A stretch of 49,058 nt of DNA from Endotrypanum monterogeii. Its lineage: Eukaryota > Euglenozoa > Kinetoplastea > Trypanosomatida > Trypanosomatidae. The translations under genes and the position numbers were made by a program. Shown here one piece after another: positions 1 through 10,404 of this stretch. The DNA lies in contig CM007320.1 of NCBI GenBank assembly GCA_000333855.2, positions 1 through 49,058 of the forward strand, given 5' to 3'. Every line of letters starts with the position of its first letter. Positions within the stretch are counted from its first letter, which is position 1. Under the pieces are notes generated by a model. The model did no database searches, was not told where the DNA came from, and saw only the letters and a program-made list of their open reading frames with translations.

Positions 1-30
1 TAAATTCATCAACGTGTTTATGCATCACAA
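1..30. other. Non-telomeric bases distal to the telomere array
   Basis: Thirty bases of unique-looking sequence lie outside the telomere repeats, where a natural chromosome end would have only CCCTAA units. They could be an assembly artefact, or the array could be interstitial. No motif is recognisable. Confidence 0.6.
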
Positions 31-204
31 CCCTAACCCTAACCCTAACCCTAACCCTAACCCTAACCCTAACCCTAACCCTAACCCTAACCCTAACCCT
101 AACCCTAACCCTAACCCTAACCCTAACCCTAACCCTAACCCTAACCCTAACCCTAACCCTGACCCTAACCCTGACCCTGACCCTGACCCTGACCCTGACC
201 CTGA
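31..204. repeat. Telomeric (CCCTAA)n array with CCCTGA variants
   Basis: About 21 perfect CCCTAA units run from 31 to 156. They are followed by a CCCTGA unit, one CCCTAA, and then six CCCTGA units up to 204. C-rich strand first is the expected orientation for the left end of a chromosome. TTAGGG is the canonical kinetoplastid telomere repeat. Variant units on the centromere-proximal side are typical of old, degenerating telomere repeats. Open frames of alternating Asn-Pro or Gly-Leu across this array are artefacts of the repeat. Confidence 0.97.
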
Positions 205-1445
205 CGCTAACCAACAATGGAGGCCCTGACACCACCCGTGGCAGTGTCTGGGGCATGTCGCAACCCCCAAGGCACACCCCAATTAAGACCCCAGCCCATG
301 GGGGTCACCCTAGCCATTTCCATGGTAACCGGCCCAGAGGGTGCTGGGAGGGGAGCCCGGCAAGGGGGTCCAAAGGTTGTTTTGGGTCAAATTTTAAACG
401 GCGCCCAAAAGCCCGAACAAACATCAAAGAACCCATAATAAACTGCGCAGGCGCCATCTATTCGGGTCGGGGGGGAGGCGAAAACATGAAAGGCGAAAAA
501 GCTCTTGATGGTGGGGTTGCCGCGGCCAGCGGGAGACTGGAACCTTGAGCTGTGTGAGAAAAATAGAAGGAAAGTCGACTCCAAACAAAAAGGAAACCGT
601 TTCCCAGCTTCTCACTCGCCAGCAGAGATAATTTCAAACGAGCAAAAGGCAAAGAGCAGATGCCAACCTATTCGCCTGAAAAGTAGGCTTCTCACGTACA
701 GTATCCCGTGGTCAGCTGAACGAAAGAGCATTCCGTGGCAACAGAGCCGACCGACAAAATGCCAGCGCGTAGGGAAATACAAGTCGACAGTCTGTTGCTG
801 AAGTGCCACGTGTAAACGGGTAAACTGCTCCCCCACCGCTGCCTCAGTCTCACTAGAATTTGGATCAGGTACGCGCTTTTACGGACCATACACTGTCTAC
901 TCCAGATTTGTTTTGTCTTTCCCCATACGGCATACCAGCGAGCTGTTGGGATAAGTTGCACTTTCCTCTGCGTCTTCACTTTGACAAATCTCTAAGATGA
1001 ATCTGTGCTTGAGTAAGGAAAAGAGAAAAAGAGGAGGAGGAAAATAGGAGGTGAAGTCGAATTAGACCGCTGCGCAGTGTTGCGGTGTGGGAGGTATATG
1101 AAGCGAGCCAAGCGATAAAGGCGGCATTGCATGCTCACCATGGAAACTTGTGGTGTTTCCGCACGTCGGATGCACACGTGGAACCTCAACATCCTTGAGC
1201 TTCGTTGGGTTATGCTGCTCTGTAGGGTGGCTACCAGTCCCCCTTTCCTAGATTCATGATGCGAGAGAGGCGCCTGATTATCTCGTAGTCCAGAGAGTCA
1301 ACGGTGTTGGCTAAGGTATCGCCAGGTGCAAGAAACACTTCGCAGCTGGACAATGAACTCGAAAGAAAAGACGAGAGAAATCTAAAAGAAAAAAGGTAGA
1401 AAGAAAACAGTGTATCTATGTGTGGGCAACGGTCCCGCGTATGTT
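205..1445. other. Subtelomeric region and 3' flank of histone H4, no gene seen
   Basis: About 1.2 kb lies between the telomere and the H4 stop codon. The first 260 bases are C- and G-rich and may be a telomere-associated conserved element, but I could not match known conserved boxes. The rest is AT-richer with purine runs on the plus strand and would hold the H4 3' UTR and the end of the polycistronic unit. The galactosyltransferase gene that I recall preceding H4 at the L. major chromosome 36 end is not present here. Confidence 0.5.
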
Positions 1446-1748
1446 TCACGCGTAGCCGTACAGGATGTGACCGCGCTTGCGTAGCGCGTTCACGACGTCA
1501 GACGCCGTCACCGTCTTCTTGCGCGCGTACTCGGTGTACGCCGTGCTGGAGCGCACAATATCCTCCACGTAGGCCTTCAGCAGACGGCGGACCTCCTCGT
1601 AGATCTCGCTCGAGATGCGCTTCACCCCACCGCGGCGCGCCATGCGGCGAATGCAGCCGTGCGTGATGCCGCGGATGTTGTCGCGCAGCACCTTCTTCTG
1701 GCGCTTCTGGCTGCCCTTGGCATCGGCGGAACGCTTACCCTTGGCCAT
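1446..1748 (-). CDS. H4: Histone H4
   Basis: This 100-residue protein is the core nucleosome histone that pairs with H3 in the (H3-H4)2 tetramer and packages nuclear DNA. It starts [19 protein letters not shown], the divergent basic tail expected of kinetoplastid H4. The histone fold follows (about residues 22-95), with recognisable blocks such as [54 protein letters not shown] and the C-terminal ILYGYA. Length is normal for the family. The ATG at 1748 has a pyrimidine tract and AG only about 17 bases upstream, giving a very short 5' UTR. The codons are strongly C/G-ending, as expected for a highly expressed trypanosomatid gene. It is the last gene before the telomere. Confidence 0.97.
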   Translation of the reverse strand: MAKGKRSADAKGSQKRQKKVLRDNIRGITHGCIRRMARRGGVKRISSEIYEEVRRLLKAYVEDIVRSSTAYTEYARKKTVTASDVVNALRKRGHILYGYA

Positions 1749-3480
1749 GGTTGAAGAATCGAAAGCTGAGGAGTGGGAGTGAGTGGAGAAGAGGTTAAGG
1801 CGAGATGCGCGTGATATCTTTAGTGTGTGAACCCATAGGAAATTGAAATATTTTAAAGAAGAACAAAAAAATCAGAGGCAAGTGCATGGAAAGTAGAAAC
1901 AAAGATGCTAGCATGGACTGATTGTAAACGGTGCTTCGTCTGAGTACAGCCTTCGCAGAGAGCGGAAGTAGAAATAGCGTTGCGGACATATGAATGGAGA
2001 AAAAGTCACATGAGCCAAAAATCAAAAGCTATGTGTAGTAAGTCGAGAAGGGTCAGTTGCGATGCTGATATACATTCAAAGAAACAGAGAAAGTAATCCC
2101 AGCCGCGCTCTCACGCATTTCGCTAAAAGGCGTTGCTTTGTTTATTACAGAAAGGAGTTCCAAAGAACAAGAAGATTGGCGAGAAGTTCAATCTCACAAT
2201 TATCGAAAAGAAATTGTATCGTTTTTGACACCCGCAAGCCCCTTGCCCAAACGCAATCATAAGTTGCTCCTATCTCAGACGTACCTGGTATGGATAACTG
2301 ACAAGCACTTCGACGGTACCAGCGGTGGCAGTGCCTACATGGCTTTGTTGGACTCGTGAAGACAAAACGAATTCGCTCTCCTCAGGCCTTTCTTTTATAT
2401 AATGAGGTTGCTGACACTGCACGACGCACGAAAGGTGAGAGAGACCCTGCAGCAAGGATTTTCTGAAGGTAGATGGTCATCGTAGTTTTTTTTAATCATT
2501 TGGGGCTAATGAGGTGCTAAAATTCTGTGGTACTCACGGTGGGCGACCAAAAGTCGTCCGTCAATAGTACAGACGTCGATATGAAGTGAGCAACAGCTCA
2601 GGCGCCTAAGAGAATCGGCTCGTAGTGGCAGACGAGGTTCAGCGGATTTCTGTACGAGGTAAGTTTTCGAGGATGGAGTAACGTATAGCAGTATTTTCCC
2701 AATCCATCTATTTACAGTGAACTCACCATATGTACATACTTGATTCACTGACGGCCTTCATGATGCACTCTGGCGCGGTCTAAAGAAGCATGCACTAGAA
2801 ACGATGGTGTCCTGTAAAGAGTCTAATCTTATAGGCTAGAAACGTGTCGAAGCGGGAGAGGTAGACATGACACACCTCACAGTTAGATCAGCAGGGCACA
2901 AGCAGCAAGAGGGAAAACTTTAGCAACATAGCAAGAATACGAACAGCCTCGAGGCAAGTGTGTCTATTGTAGCGTCAACTGGATTCCTCACCAACAGAAC
3001 GCTTCCGAAAGATTTCACACCATCCTATTTTTTCTAGGTATTAGCATGAGACACTGAATAAGTGGTGTTATCGCTATACAGCAACCCAGCCACCATTCAT
3101 GGGTCCCGGGAAGGGAAAAACGAGAGCGTTTGGTGCATTTCGGGTACCAGCGCTAGCGTTACCTCGTAACCCCAAAAGAATGTTTTCAACGAATAAGATT
3201 CAGGACGGGATGACAGAAGTAGAAGTCCTTGGAGAGCTGTACATCCTTGCCTCCATTTGTTTCTCTCTGTGTGCTCGCAGATGTTACGCAATTGTTGACA
3301 GTAGTGAGGATAGTGGGGCTTCTCACCAACATCACAACGCTAATTAGCCATTTCCATTTAGCCTCAAACATAAGGGCGGCGATCCAAAACTGAAGATAGA
3401 GGGTACATCACTATGCAATCGGCTCACAATGAAATCAAGTATAGAAGTAAAGTGAGTGAGATTCAATGGAGCGTGTAACT
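1749..3480. other. Intergenic region between the acylated small protein and H4
   Basis: About 1.7 kb with no convincing coding frame on either strand; open frames are short and low in complexity. On the minus strand it holds the 3' UTR of the upstream gene and the H4 processing signals. No repeat was recognised. Confidence 0.5.
1766..1801 (-). promoter_or_regulatory. Predicted trans-splice acceptor for histone H4
   Basis: On the minus strand a C/T-rich tract (1768-1801) ends in CTCAG, with the AG at 1766-1767. This is the expected arrangement for spliced-leader addition. It lies 17 bases before the H4 ATG and supports that start. Confidence 0.6.
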
Positions 3481-3622
3481 TTAAGAATCCTCGAGGCGAA
3501 ATACCTCAGGGTAACGACCACACGCACCCTCGCTGAGATCCGTGACTTGAAAGGTCCTCTTTTCGCAATTATCGAAGAAGTCGTTCTTCTCTTTGATGCA
3601 TGATAAAGCCATGAGCATTTCC

Positions 3623-4081
3623 CTATGTTGCTCCTGAAGAATCGTAGTGAACTTTAATCTCCCAGAGAACTTCTTCAAGAACGTCGCTACTTGCCGTGTC
3701 GATATTTGCCTTTGCCTTAAGGAAACCCTGCTTCGCAAGTCCAGCGACTCTATACTCAAAATTTCCGCCCCAGCCGCGCTGAGACAAATCTCGTTTTATG
3801 TACTCGAGAAACATTTTGCCGACATGGTCGACCGACCCATGTGTAACAAAATTTCTAGCAGTGTCAGCCCAAATTTCTTTGGGGCGGTGTTCGTAAGCTA
3901 GTGATGCTGTGGGGTCACCCGCATCACGGCGCACTTGCGCATCGACAAATTGAGCCCACTCTTCTAGAAGTTTTTGACCTACGGGGTGCTTTTCGGTAGT
4001 TGCTAGTCGGTAGAATTCATCCGCTCCTTGACTCGCAACGATCACACCCGGTGTTTTGGCTTTGGCGCACGTGCAACCCAT
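3623..4081 (-). CDS. Small putative N-myristoylated/palmitoylated protein, unknown function
   Basis: The first ATG in frame (4079-4081) gives a 152-residue protein beginning MGCTCAKAK; three codons further upstream only TTG is available. Gly2 followed by Cys3 and Cys5 is a classic dual acylation signal (N-myristoyl plus palmitoyl), which in trypanosomatids sends proteins to the flagellar or plasma membrane. The rest is soluble and mixed helical, with a Trp-rich stretch (EEWAQFVDAQ, KEIWADTARNF, QRGWGGNFEYR), and I do not recognise the family. The frame stops at TAG (3623). The neighbouring frame stays open to 3481 and reads like protein (GACGRYPEVFRLEDS at its end), so the gene may be frameshifted with a true length near 200 residues. 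It lies between H4 and GlcNAc-6-P deacetylase, which I recall as adjacent in Leishmania. Confidence 0.6.
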   Translation of the reverse strand: MGCTCAKAKTPGVIVASQGADEFYRLATTEKHPVGQKLLEEWAQFVDAQVRRDAGDPTASLAYEHRPKEIWADTARNFVTHGSVDHVGKMFLEYIKRDLSQRGWGGNFEYRVAGLAKQGFLKAKANIDTASSDVLEEVLWEIKVHYDSSGAT

Positions 4082-4642
4082 CGTCGACAATTATGGAACA
4101 CGGTGATCGGCGTCTCTGTGCACCGGCAAGAGAAACGCTTTTTTTTCTTGACAGGGTCTAGTCGCACTAGGTGAGCCTTGTGTTTAGTGTTCCTTGACCA
4201 CTAGTGCTTCTAGAACAGGTACGGAAAAGGGTTCAGGATGAAGAGAATGATATTACTGAGCTGAAGAAAGCAGTACCAAGAGAGAGAGAAAAGACCATTA
4301 CGTTCTCACAGGGGTAAGGTCCTCCCAGCCATCCAACCACCGAAGAGAAATATATATGAGTCCAGTGTCACTGAACTTTTCCGCGTTGCGGTTAACATGA
4401 TTTCGTCAAAGCCAAGTCCCTTCAGGTCCGTGGGATCCTTTTACGAAAAACAGAGTGTTCATCAAGAAGCACTTGAGGAAAAACCTTTGTGTACATAAAC
4501 GCTCATGATGTCCAAAAAAAAAAAAATGTGATTAAATCCGGCCTGCGAAGGCAAACAGAACGTGACGAATAACACATATGTGATATACCGGTGAAAATTT
4601 TCTGTCACCTCGTCACAACCGCAGACAGATATATTCATACAG

Positions 4643-5112
4643 AGCGACCCATCGAGTACCTCCTTCGAGATACCTCTCTACTTCGTTTGTTCGGGAAAAA
4701 TAAAGTTTCTACACCGTCTAGACGTGACGTGCCCCTGACGCGTGTGCGTACACCCCTCCTCGTCTGCGCCTGCGAGAAGTCGCACCACCGGTGTCAGACA
4801 AGCTCCAGTGGACTGCACATTACCACACACACCGGCGACGCACAGCATCCCAGTCAGGGGCAGAGACAGTGCCATCGGTAGTATAGGGAAGTGTAACGAG
4901 TCTCAGCGCATGCCACGTGAGCTCACCGAGAAAGCAGACCAGCCCCCGGTCAGAGTCCCTCCCCAGCTACTGTGTTACTGCCCACATCTCACGCTGCACC
5001 CTAACTCGCCTCAGACAGGCCCGCAGCACCGTAAAGTGTGCCGGCTCTCCTCCCTGTAGCCGGGTCGACCCTCGAGCTGCTCTCGTCACGTCTCCCCGCG
5101 ATGTGTACACGG
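4643..5112. repeat. Direct repeat copy 1 (SIDER-like retroposon candidate)
   Basis: This 470-base segment is almost identical to 20052-20521, 15,409 bases away in the same orientation. I found only two mismatches, at 4694 and 5051. The match starts abruptly at AGCGACCC and runs to the base where copy 2 enters an assembly gap, so the repeat may be longer. It is GC-richer than its surroundings, has no long reading frame, and sits in the presumed 3' UTR of the gene to its right. Short degenerate retroposons (SIDERs) are common in Leishmania 3' UTRs. That identity is an inference from location and style, not from a sequence match. Confidence 0.75.
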
Positions 5113-5751
5113 AGGCACCATTCAGCCATAGGTAACGGACACCTCCCACTTCACGTACTTGTGAAGACGAGCGTAGCCAATGCGGAACTCCTTTCATCTT
5201 CTTCGCCAACTACTTCTCCCTCCCACACCTACGAGTGCCTCGGCCGCTTGCAGTACGCTATGCAAAGGTGTGAGTCATTACGTGTGCGCGCTGAACTCAC
5301 ATTTTTGTGTAGAATTCTACGCTTATTTCATGAGAATGGCTGATAATAATATAAAACCGGGCTTTGGTCATGAATATGCATCGATACTGCGAGAAGGGGA
5401 GGATGTGAGGGATAGGGTTGCCTTGCCCTACCTCATGTTGGCACGTTAACTGGAACCAAAACCCAGTAGTGCACGAACGACGTTTTGGTACGCCGACGTG
5501 AGTGCACCCCAGATCATGAGATGTCAAGTAACACCCAATGGATGCGGAAAGAAAACTTCCGTGGACCAGTCCTTTTCTTGAGAGTGCTCTAGGAGGAGGT
5601 CCAGCTTTGCATTCGTGGCTTGCAGCAGATAACGGAATGCCTCCTAGACATTAAACATCAAACGACTCGTTTTGACGTTGACGGGAGGTCAAGTATATCT
5701 GATTCGACAAGTCATGAGAAGGAAGGGAAAAGAACCTTCCGTTCAATCTTG

Positions 5752-6235
5752 CTAATAGGCAACTAAAACTGCCCCACCACGGGAGCTTCTGATCACGCAC
5801 GTCTTACGCACCAGTAGGCCAGCCGCATAGGAGGCTCTAATGGCAATCGCTCCAGAAACAAGGGGAGACGCTACTGAAGATAGAAAGACCTGCATGTCAT
5901 TTCCGCTTAAAGTTGCTCGCGCCCACCTTCTTTCTGTAGCGCGCCTGACCGATGCCCCTTTTAGTCCTAAACGGGAGATGTCAGGCTCAGCACTGTGTTC
6001 TCGCAACACACGCAAACCTTCTGATCAAAGGTTAGACTTGGCGCTGGGTCTGTGCGAGCTTCACCCCAGCCGGAGGTCTTAGCGGGGCACCGCTCTCTCG
6101 AGCTTATGGGCCGGCACCAGGTGTCTGCAGCTCAACCTGAGGGAAGACTGCAGGACCTTTGCCTCTTAGCTGATAGAGTACTTCACCTCGAGGCCCCTAT
6201 GCAGCAGTTTCCGCAACACATCCTAAAGAAATGAA
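5752..6235 (-). pseudogene. Possible decayed coding or retroposon remnant
   Basis: On the minus strand this GC-richer block reads as a protein-like frame broken by several stops, for example RKLLHRGLEVKYSIS, then stop, then EAKVLQSSLRLSCRHLV. An 87-codon open stretch follows (5752-6015). No family is recognisable and it could equally be a degenerate retroposon. The call rests only on coding-like texture with interruptions. Confidence 0.2.
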
Positions 6236-6937
6236 ACGAAAACAAGAAGTATCTTTTCTTCCGTTTGTTCTCAAGTATGTGTGTGTGTATATATCCCCAC
6301 TCACAAATTTAGTGAAGAGCAACTGATCTTAGACAAGTGTGTACGCTTCCTCCCATTCTTTTTTCTTTTTCTTCAAGCTGTACATTCGACTTCTACCATA
6401 TTTGTCGAGGGCACACGCACCTAGTCCTGCCTGACTTTTTTGTTTTTTTTTAACGGTTGAAGCTAAAGGGGGGGAGTCTGCGTTTCCATTCACTATAACA
6501 GCTTGCCTCTTTGCGTTTTGTTCCCTTGCCTACGTCTGTCGAAAAAATCGACACATTGTCTCTCCGCTACTTGCAATGCGCGTGGATAAAACGCGCCCAT
6601 ATAGGGGAAGCGGTAGAGAAAGGAAGCTAGAAATCAGTACCACGGAGACTTCGAAGAAACTCGAGGTATTACATTACGTTGGTAGACCATCATATCAGCA
6701 AGGTTGGTCTGCGAGCCTTCCACTAAGCTTACCACCGAGCAGCCCACCACCCGCCTTTAAAGGCGGTTCTCGTCCCCTGCTTGGGAAACGAAGAAGTGGT
6801 GCCTGCGGCAAAAATGTTAGTTGGCTAACAAGCGTTGCCGCGGAGAGGCAAGAGGCAGTGAAAAAAATAACGAAAAAATAAATAAATAAAATCGTTAGGT
6901 AAGGAAACAGAAGGAGTATTACACCTCTAACTTGATG

Positions 6938-8239
6938 TTATAGGTGTGCAACAGAGGGACGTAGGATCGAATACGGTGGGTGTGTCGTCCATTGTCCATA
7001 AATCATGCGCTTCTCTATTCTGGTTAGGTCCGCATCAAAAAAAAGTAGATTCGCCTTCTTCCCAGTTGCGATTTCGCCGACTTCGGGAAGGCGTGCGATG
7101 CGCGCGGGAACCGTGGCGGTGAGCAAACAAGCCTTGACAATATCAAGACCAAACAATGTGATAAGGGTATAGAATTGATCGGCTAGCATGCTTGTGCCGC
7201 CGGCAAGGGTTTTGGATGGCCGGCCAAACGTGTCGCATAGATAACACGCGCCAGCAGCCTGTACAACGCCACTTCGCCCGTTGTAGCTAAGGTACCTGCC
7301 AGGGATGTGGGCGGATATGCAGTCGGTGATGAGTGCAATATCATCCACCCTGCGCGACGTCAAGACAGACTGCAATGTCAAACTGTCCACATGAATGAGA
7401 TCACCTATGATCTCTACTGTCGGTGGCTGTGCACCTTCATAGAGCAACGCGTTAGGAAATCGTGGGCACATGGCGACGTTCACCAAAGAACTGTTTCGAT
7501 GATGAAAGGTGCAGACGTTGCACAAGTGTGTCACGTGCATCTTCGCCTCCTCCAAGGGTGCCAGCTTGAGTGCATTAATGATCTCTGTTTTTGAGGCAAC
7601 GCGGTCGTGGCCGAGGGCGACACGTACCTTTTTCTCGATTAAGTGGCGGATCTTTTGATAGTTAGACCGTGCGTCGATGTGGGGAGAGATAGTCATTACA
7701 CGCAAGGATGGCATGGAGGCTACAAGCCGCTTAAACTCATCGAGACTCAGCTCGCTCTTGCATTCGGGCAAGCCGCCGCGGTCGTGAATAACGGGACCCT
7801 CGGCGTGGATTCCACCCAGGATACAGTTGTCCTTGGTGTAAACCCCCACACGCTTCTCGATGGCAGCAATGCAGTCTTTCACCAGATCCTTATGGCTGTC
7901 CGAGAAGATGATGGACGCCAAGGTTGTCAATGTGCCGCATCGAGCGAGTTCTTTTAAAGAATACTCTGGATTTGACCAATGGCCTATTACATCGCTTGCC
8001 CCGCCCAGCCCGTGGTTGTGAATATCGACAAACCCAGGCACTATAAAAGCCGCCTCGTGCCAAGTGACTGCTCCGTGGTCTGGATATGTGCTTTTCAGCT
8101 CCGTCATAGCCACAGCCTCGCAGCTGCAGACCGAGGTGATCACGTCATTTACCACGATGACACAGCCGCCGTAGAGAACCTTTGTAGTTGTCACGATATT
8201 GCCCTTGATAATCGTCACTTTATGCATTCCTCGCGTCAT
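6938..8239 (-). CDS. NAGD: N-acetylglucosamine-6-phosphate deacetylase
   Basis: This 433-residue amidohydrolase removes acetate from GlcNAc-6-phosphate to give glucosamine-6-phosphate, which glucosamine-6-phosphate deaminase then converts to fructose-6-phosphate, letting the cell use amino sugars as carbon source. The fold is a metal-dependent TIM barrel. PGFVDIHNHG (68-77) holds the first metal-site histidines. GGIHAEGPVI (142-151) holds the conserved Glu. H211, in GHDRV, is at the usual GHS position. HVTHLCNVCTFHHR (235-248) matches the HLFNAM..xHHR substrate-binding motif. ITDCISA holds the catalytic Asp (D306). Length is slightly above the roughly 380-400 residues of bacterial NagA. A second in-frame ATG at 8227 (MHKVTI) is an equally plausible start. 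The enzyme is often in glycosomes in trypanosomatids; no clear C-terminal PTS1 is seen (it ends VAHL). Confidence 0.93.
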   Translation of the reverse strand: MTRGMHKVTIIKGNIVTTTKVLYGGCVIVVNDVITSVCSCEAVAMTELKSTYPDHGAVTWHEAAFIVPGFVDIHNHGLGGASDVIGHWSNPEYSLKELARCGTLTTLASIIFSDSHKDLVKDCIAAIEKRVGVYTKDNCILGGIHAEGPVIHDRGGLPECKSELSLDEFKRLVASMPSLRVMTISPHIDARSNYQKIRHLIEKKVRVALGHDRVASKTEIINALKLAPLEEAKMHVTHLCNVCTFHHRNSSLVNVAMCPRFPNALLYEGAQPPTVEIIGDLIHVDSLTLQSVLTSRRVDDIALITDCISAHIPGRYLSYNGRSGVVQAAGACYLCDTFGRPSKTLAGGTSMLADQFYTLITLFGLDIVKACLLTATVPARIARLPEVGEIATGKKANLLFFDADLTRIEKRMIYGQWTTHPPYSILRPSVAHL

Positions 8240-10404
8240 TCGAACAGAAAAAGCTATTTTGTTTCTCGGTACGTGATGAAATTTGCAGGAGCACCATGCC
8301 AGAGTGATTAAAAGACATGCCCTATTGTGTGTGTGTGTGTGTGTGTGTGTGTGGAGGAGAGGACGGGGTGCTGAGGGAATAGAGTCAATGGAATGTGTAA
8401 AGGGCGTTACCCTCTTGGCGTATTGCAGAAGAGGCGAACGCTGTCAATGACAGCTAAGCGTTGATCGTCGATGATCGGGAAAAAAAGAAAATGGTTTTCA
8501 AAAGAAACACTGCCAAAACATGCGTCTTATGGAATGTTCGCGATTCTGAAATGGAAGACGAAGATACGAGATGGGTGTCACTCACATAGCAAACCCTGCA
8601 GAGGTGGAAAGAAAGCGGTACGTTCCTGTGATTCGAGGGAAAGAGCCTGGGTAAAATTCATTAACTGTCACATCACACCCGGTAAGTTCCTCACGTCGAG
8701 AGTAGAGAAAAAGCCCCTCCCTCCCTCCCCCCCCCTACAGGATTAATAGCAGCCATTCGTAAAGCAATGAAACGCACACGAAAAAAAGCTGATCGGCACC
8801 GCCGTACGCATCCACAACCGTCGAGCTGAGGTCAGGAGCCGAAGAAGCTTCGATCTCGAATGACATACAGTTTGTCTGCGGAGCCCACTTGGTCGTATCG
8901 GATCGGTACCTCTCGGGAGTACGCCTTACGTCAAAGTTTCTCTGGTTGGTGATAATGGGTAGCGAGGTAGTGAGGGTCGGCGGGTCGGTCGGTCGGTCAG
9001 TTAGCCATTGTACTGTCCTTTTCTCTCCTTTGTAAAGTCAAACTGCCAACTTTCGCTTTCCTTATTTGATTAAGTGTGATGAGAACACAGGCGCGCGCAC
9101 AAGCGCACGTACACGTACTCGCACATTTATGCGCAAGAAAAAAAAAATGAACACGAGGAAACAAATCAAGAAACGCACAAAGTAGGGGAGGAAAAGAAAA
9201 TCACCTTGAACAGTAAGAAAGTATCACAAATGAGCTCATAACCTTCACTTCACACAGAACCACCTGCCTCCCCCCCCCACCAGAAAAGAGAGCACTGCTA
9301 TCGCCAAATAAGAATGCGTGTTGTAGACACACGAGAACTGCGGCCGATGACTCACAGCTATCAACTCCCCTCATTATTTCCCCAGCAGAGACTGATAAAG
9401 TAACGGATCACACACGAGTGTATTTTCTTTGCACATACAATCGTCTGCTACTCCATCATTCGGATGATTCCCCTTTGAGACCATTCCCGTTCACACTAGA
9501 CTCGACTCCCCAAAGAACGCGCGAAAACTCCTCAAAGTCATCGTAACGGTGTCACCCAGTCCTTCCCTTTTCTCTCTATGTGTTGTTATTGGTGTTCCCA
9601 GTAAGCGTACGATTGAAATGAGGTACACGTAGATATTACAGAGGAACATCCAGTCCAAGAGCTACTGAAGAAACATTAGATTGTTTCGAAGGAGTTATCC
9701 CAGCTTGCAGTTGCATTTGTGGGTCAGACTGGGAAGCGGAAGCCGGAGGATGCGTAGCAGAGCAGAGCAGAGCCCAGCTATGCGTCCGGCTGAGCTGCAG
9801 TTCGAAACAGTTGTGAAAAATGTGTACGTAACCACGTTCGTGCACAAGACATCTGTAACGAACAACGGGGCTCCGAAATCAGCTAACATGAATTCTCCAA
9901 AAGCCTATAACCGTATCGAAGGGGGGGAGGGGGAAAGTGGACATCAACCATCCGACGTCACCTCTTAGCAGAAGTGCCACCAATACTCTGAGAAAAGCCT
10001 TTAAGTATCTCAATCGCATCTGACACAAGATATGGGTTATCGCACACTAAAACACATGTCACTGTCGATGTGAAAGAAAACGCATCTGCTTCGCACACAC
10101 ACACACACGGATGAGAAACAAATTGTATGCAAAGCAGCTCACAGAAAAGAATATGAGACGAATCAAACCAAGAAGCACATGAGGATGTGCGACCCCTTTT
10201 TTTTTTTGACAAGAGGATCGCCCAGGAGACGAAGAGGGACGGAACAAACGTGAGCAAATAAAAGCGTATGAGCAACAAAGCACAACAAGGACATTTGGAA
10301 GACAGCACCCCAAGCCCTCAAGGCCAAAAGGGGGTGAAGATGTGCAAAGGAAGGTCAAAGTCTATGCAAGAGACAAAAGCAAAGCGGTGGGCAGAGATAA
10401 CCGC
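8240..10404. other. Intergenic region between the PUF gene and GlcNAc-6-P deacetylase
   Basis: About 2.2 kb with no supported gene. It contains a (GT)n run at about 8326-8353, GGTC repeats near 8977-8998, several homopolymer runs, and C-rich/A-rich low-complexity DNA. On the minus strand it is the PUF 3' UTR followed by the processing region for the deacetylase. Frames of about 100 codons here lack coding texture. Confidence 0.5.

Larger units (their letters stand above)
4082..6937. other. Long intergenic region downstream of GlcNAc-6-P deacetylase
   Basis: About 2.9 kb without an intact gene. It contains one copy of the 470 bp repeat (4643-5112) and a GC-richer block at 5752-6235 that may be a decayed gene or retroposon. 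There are homopolymer runs and a short GT tract near 6280. On the minus strand most of it would be the 3' UTR of the deacetylase and the 5' processing region of the small acylated protein. Confidence 0.5.

Noticed and set aside
14..282. Asn-Pro and Gly-Leu repeat proteins across the telomere
   Set aside because: They are only the translation of (CCCTAA)n on each strand; no independent coding evidence.
9958..10358. Minus-strand Cys/Ser/Phe-rich frames of about 100-116 codons
   Set aside because: They translate T-rich and CA-repeat DNA in the presumed PUF 3' UTR; no family or start context.
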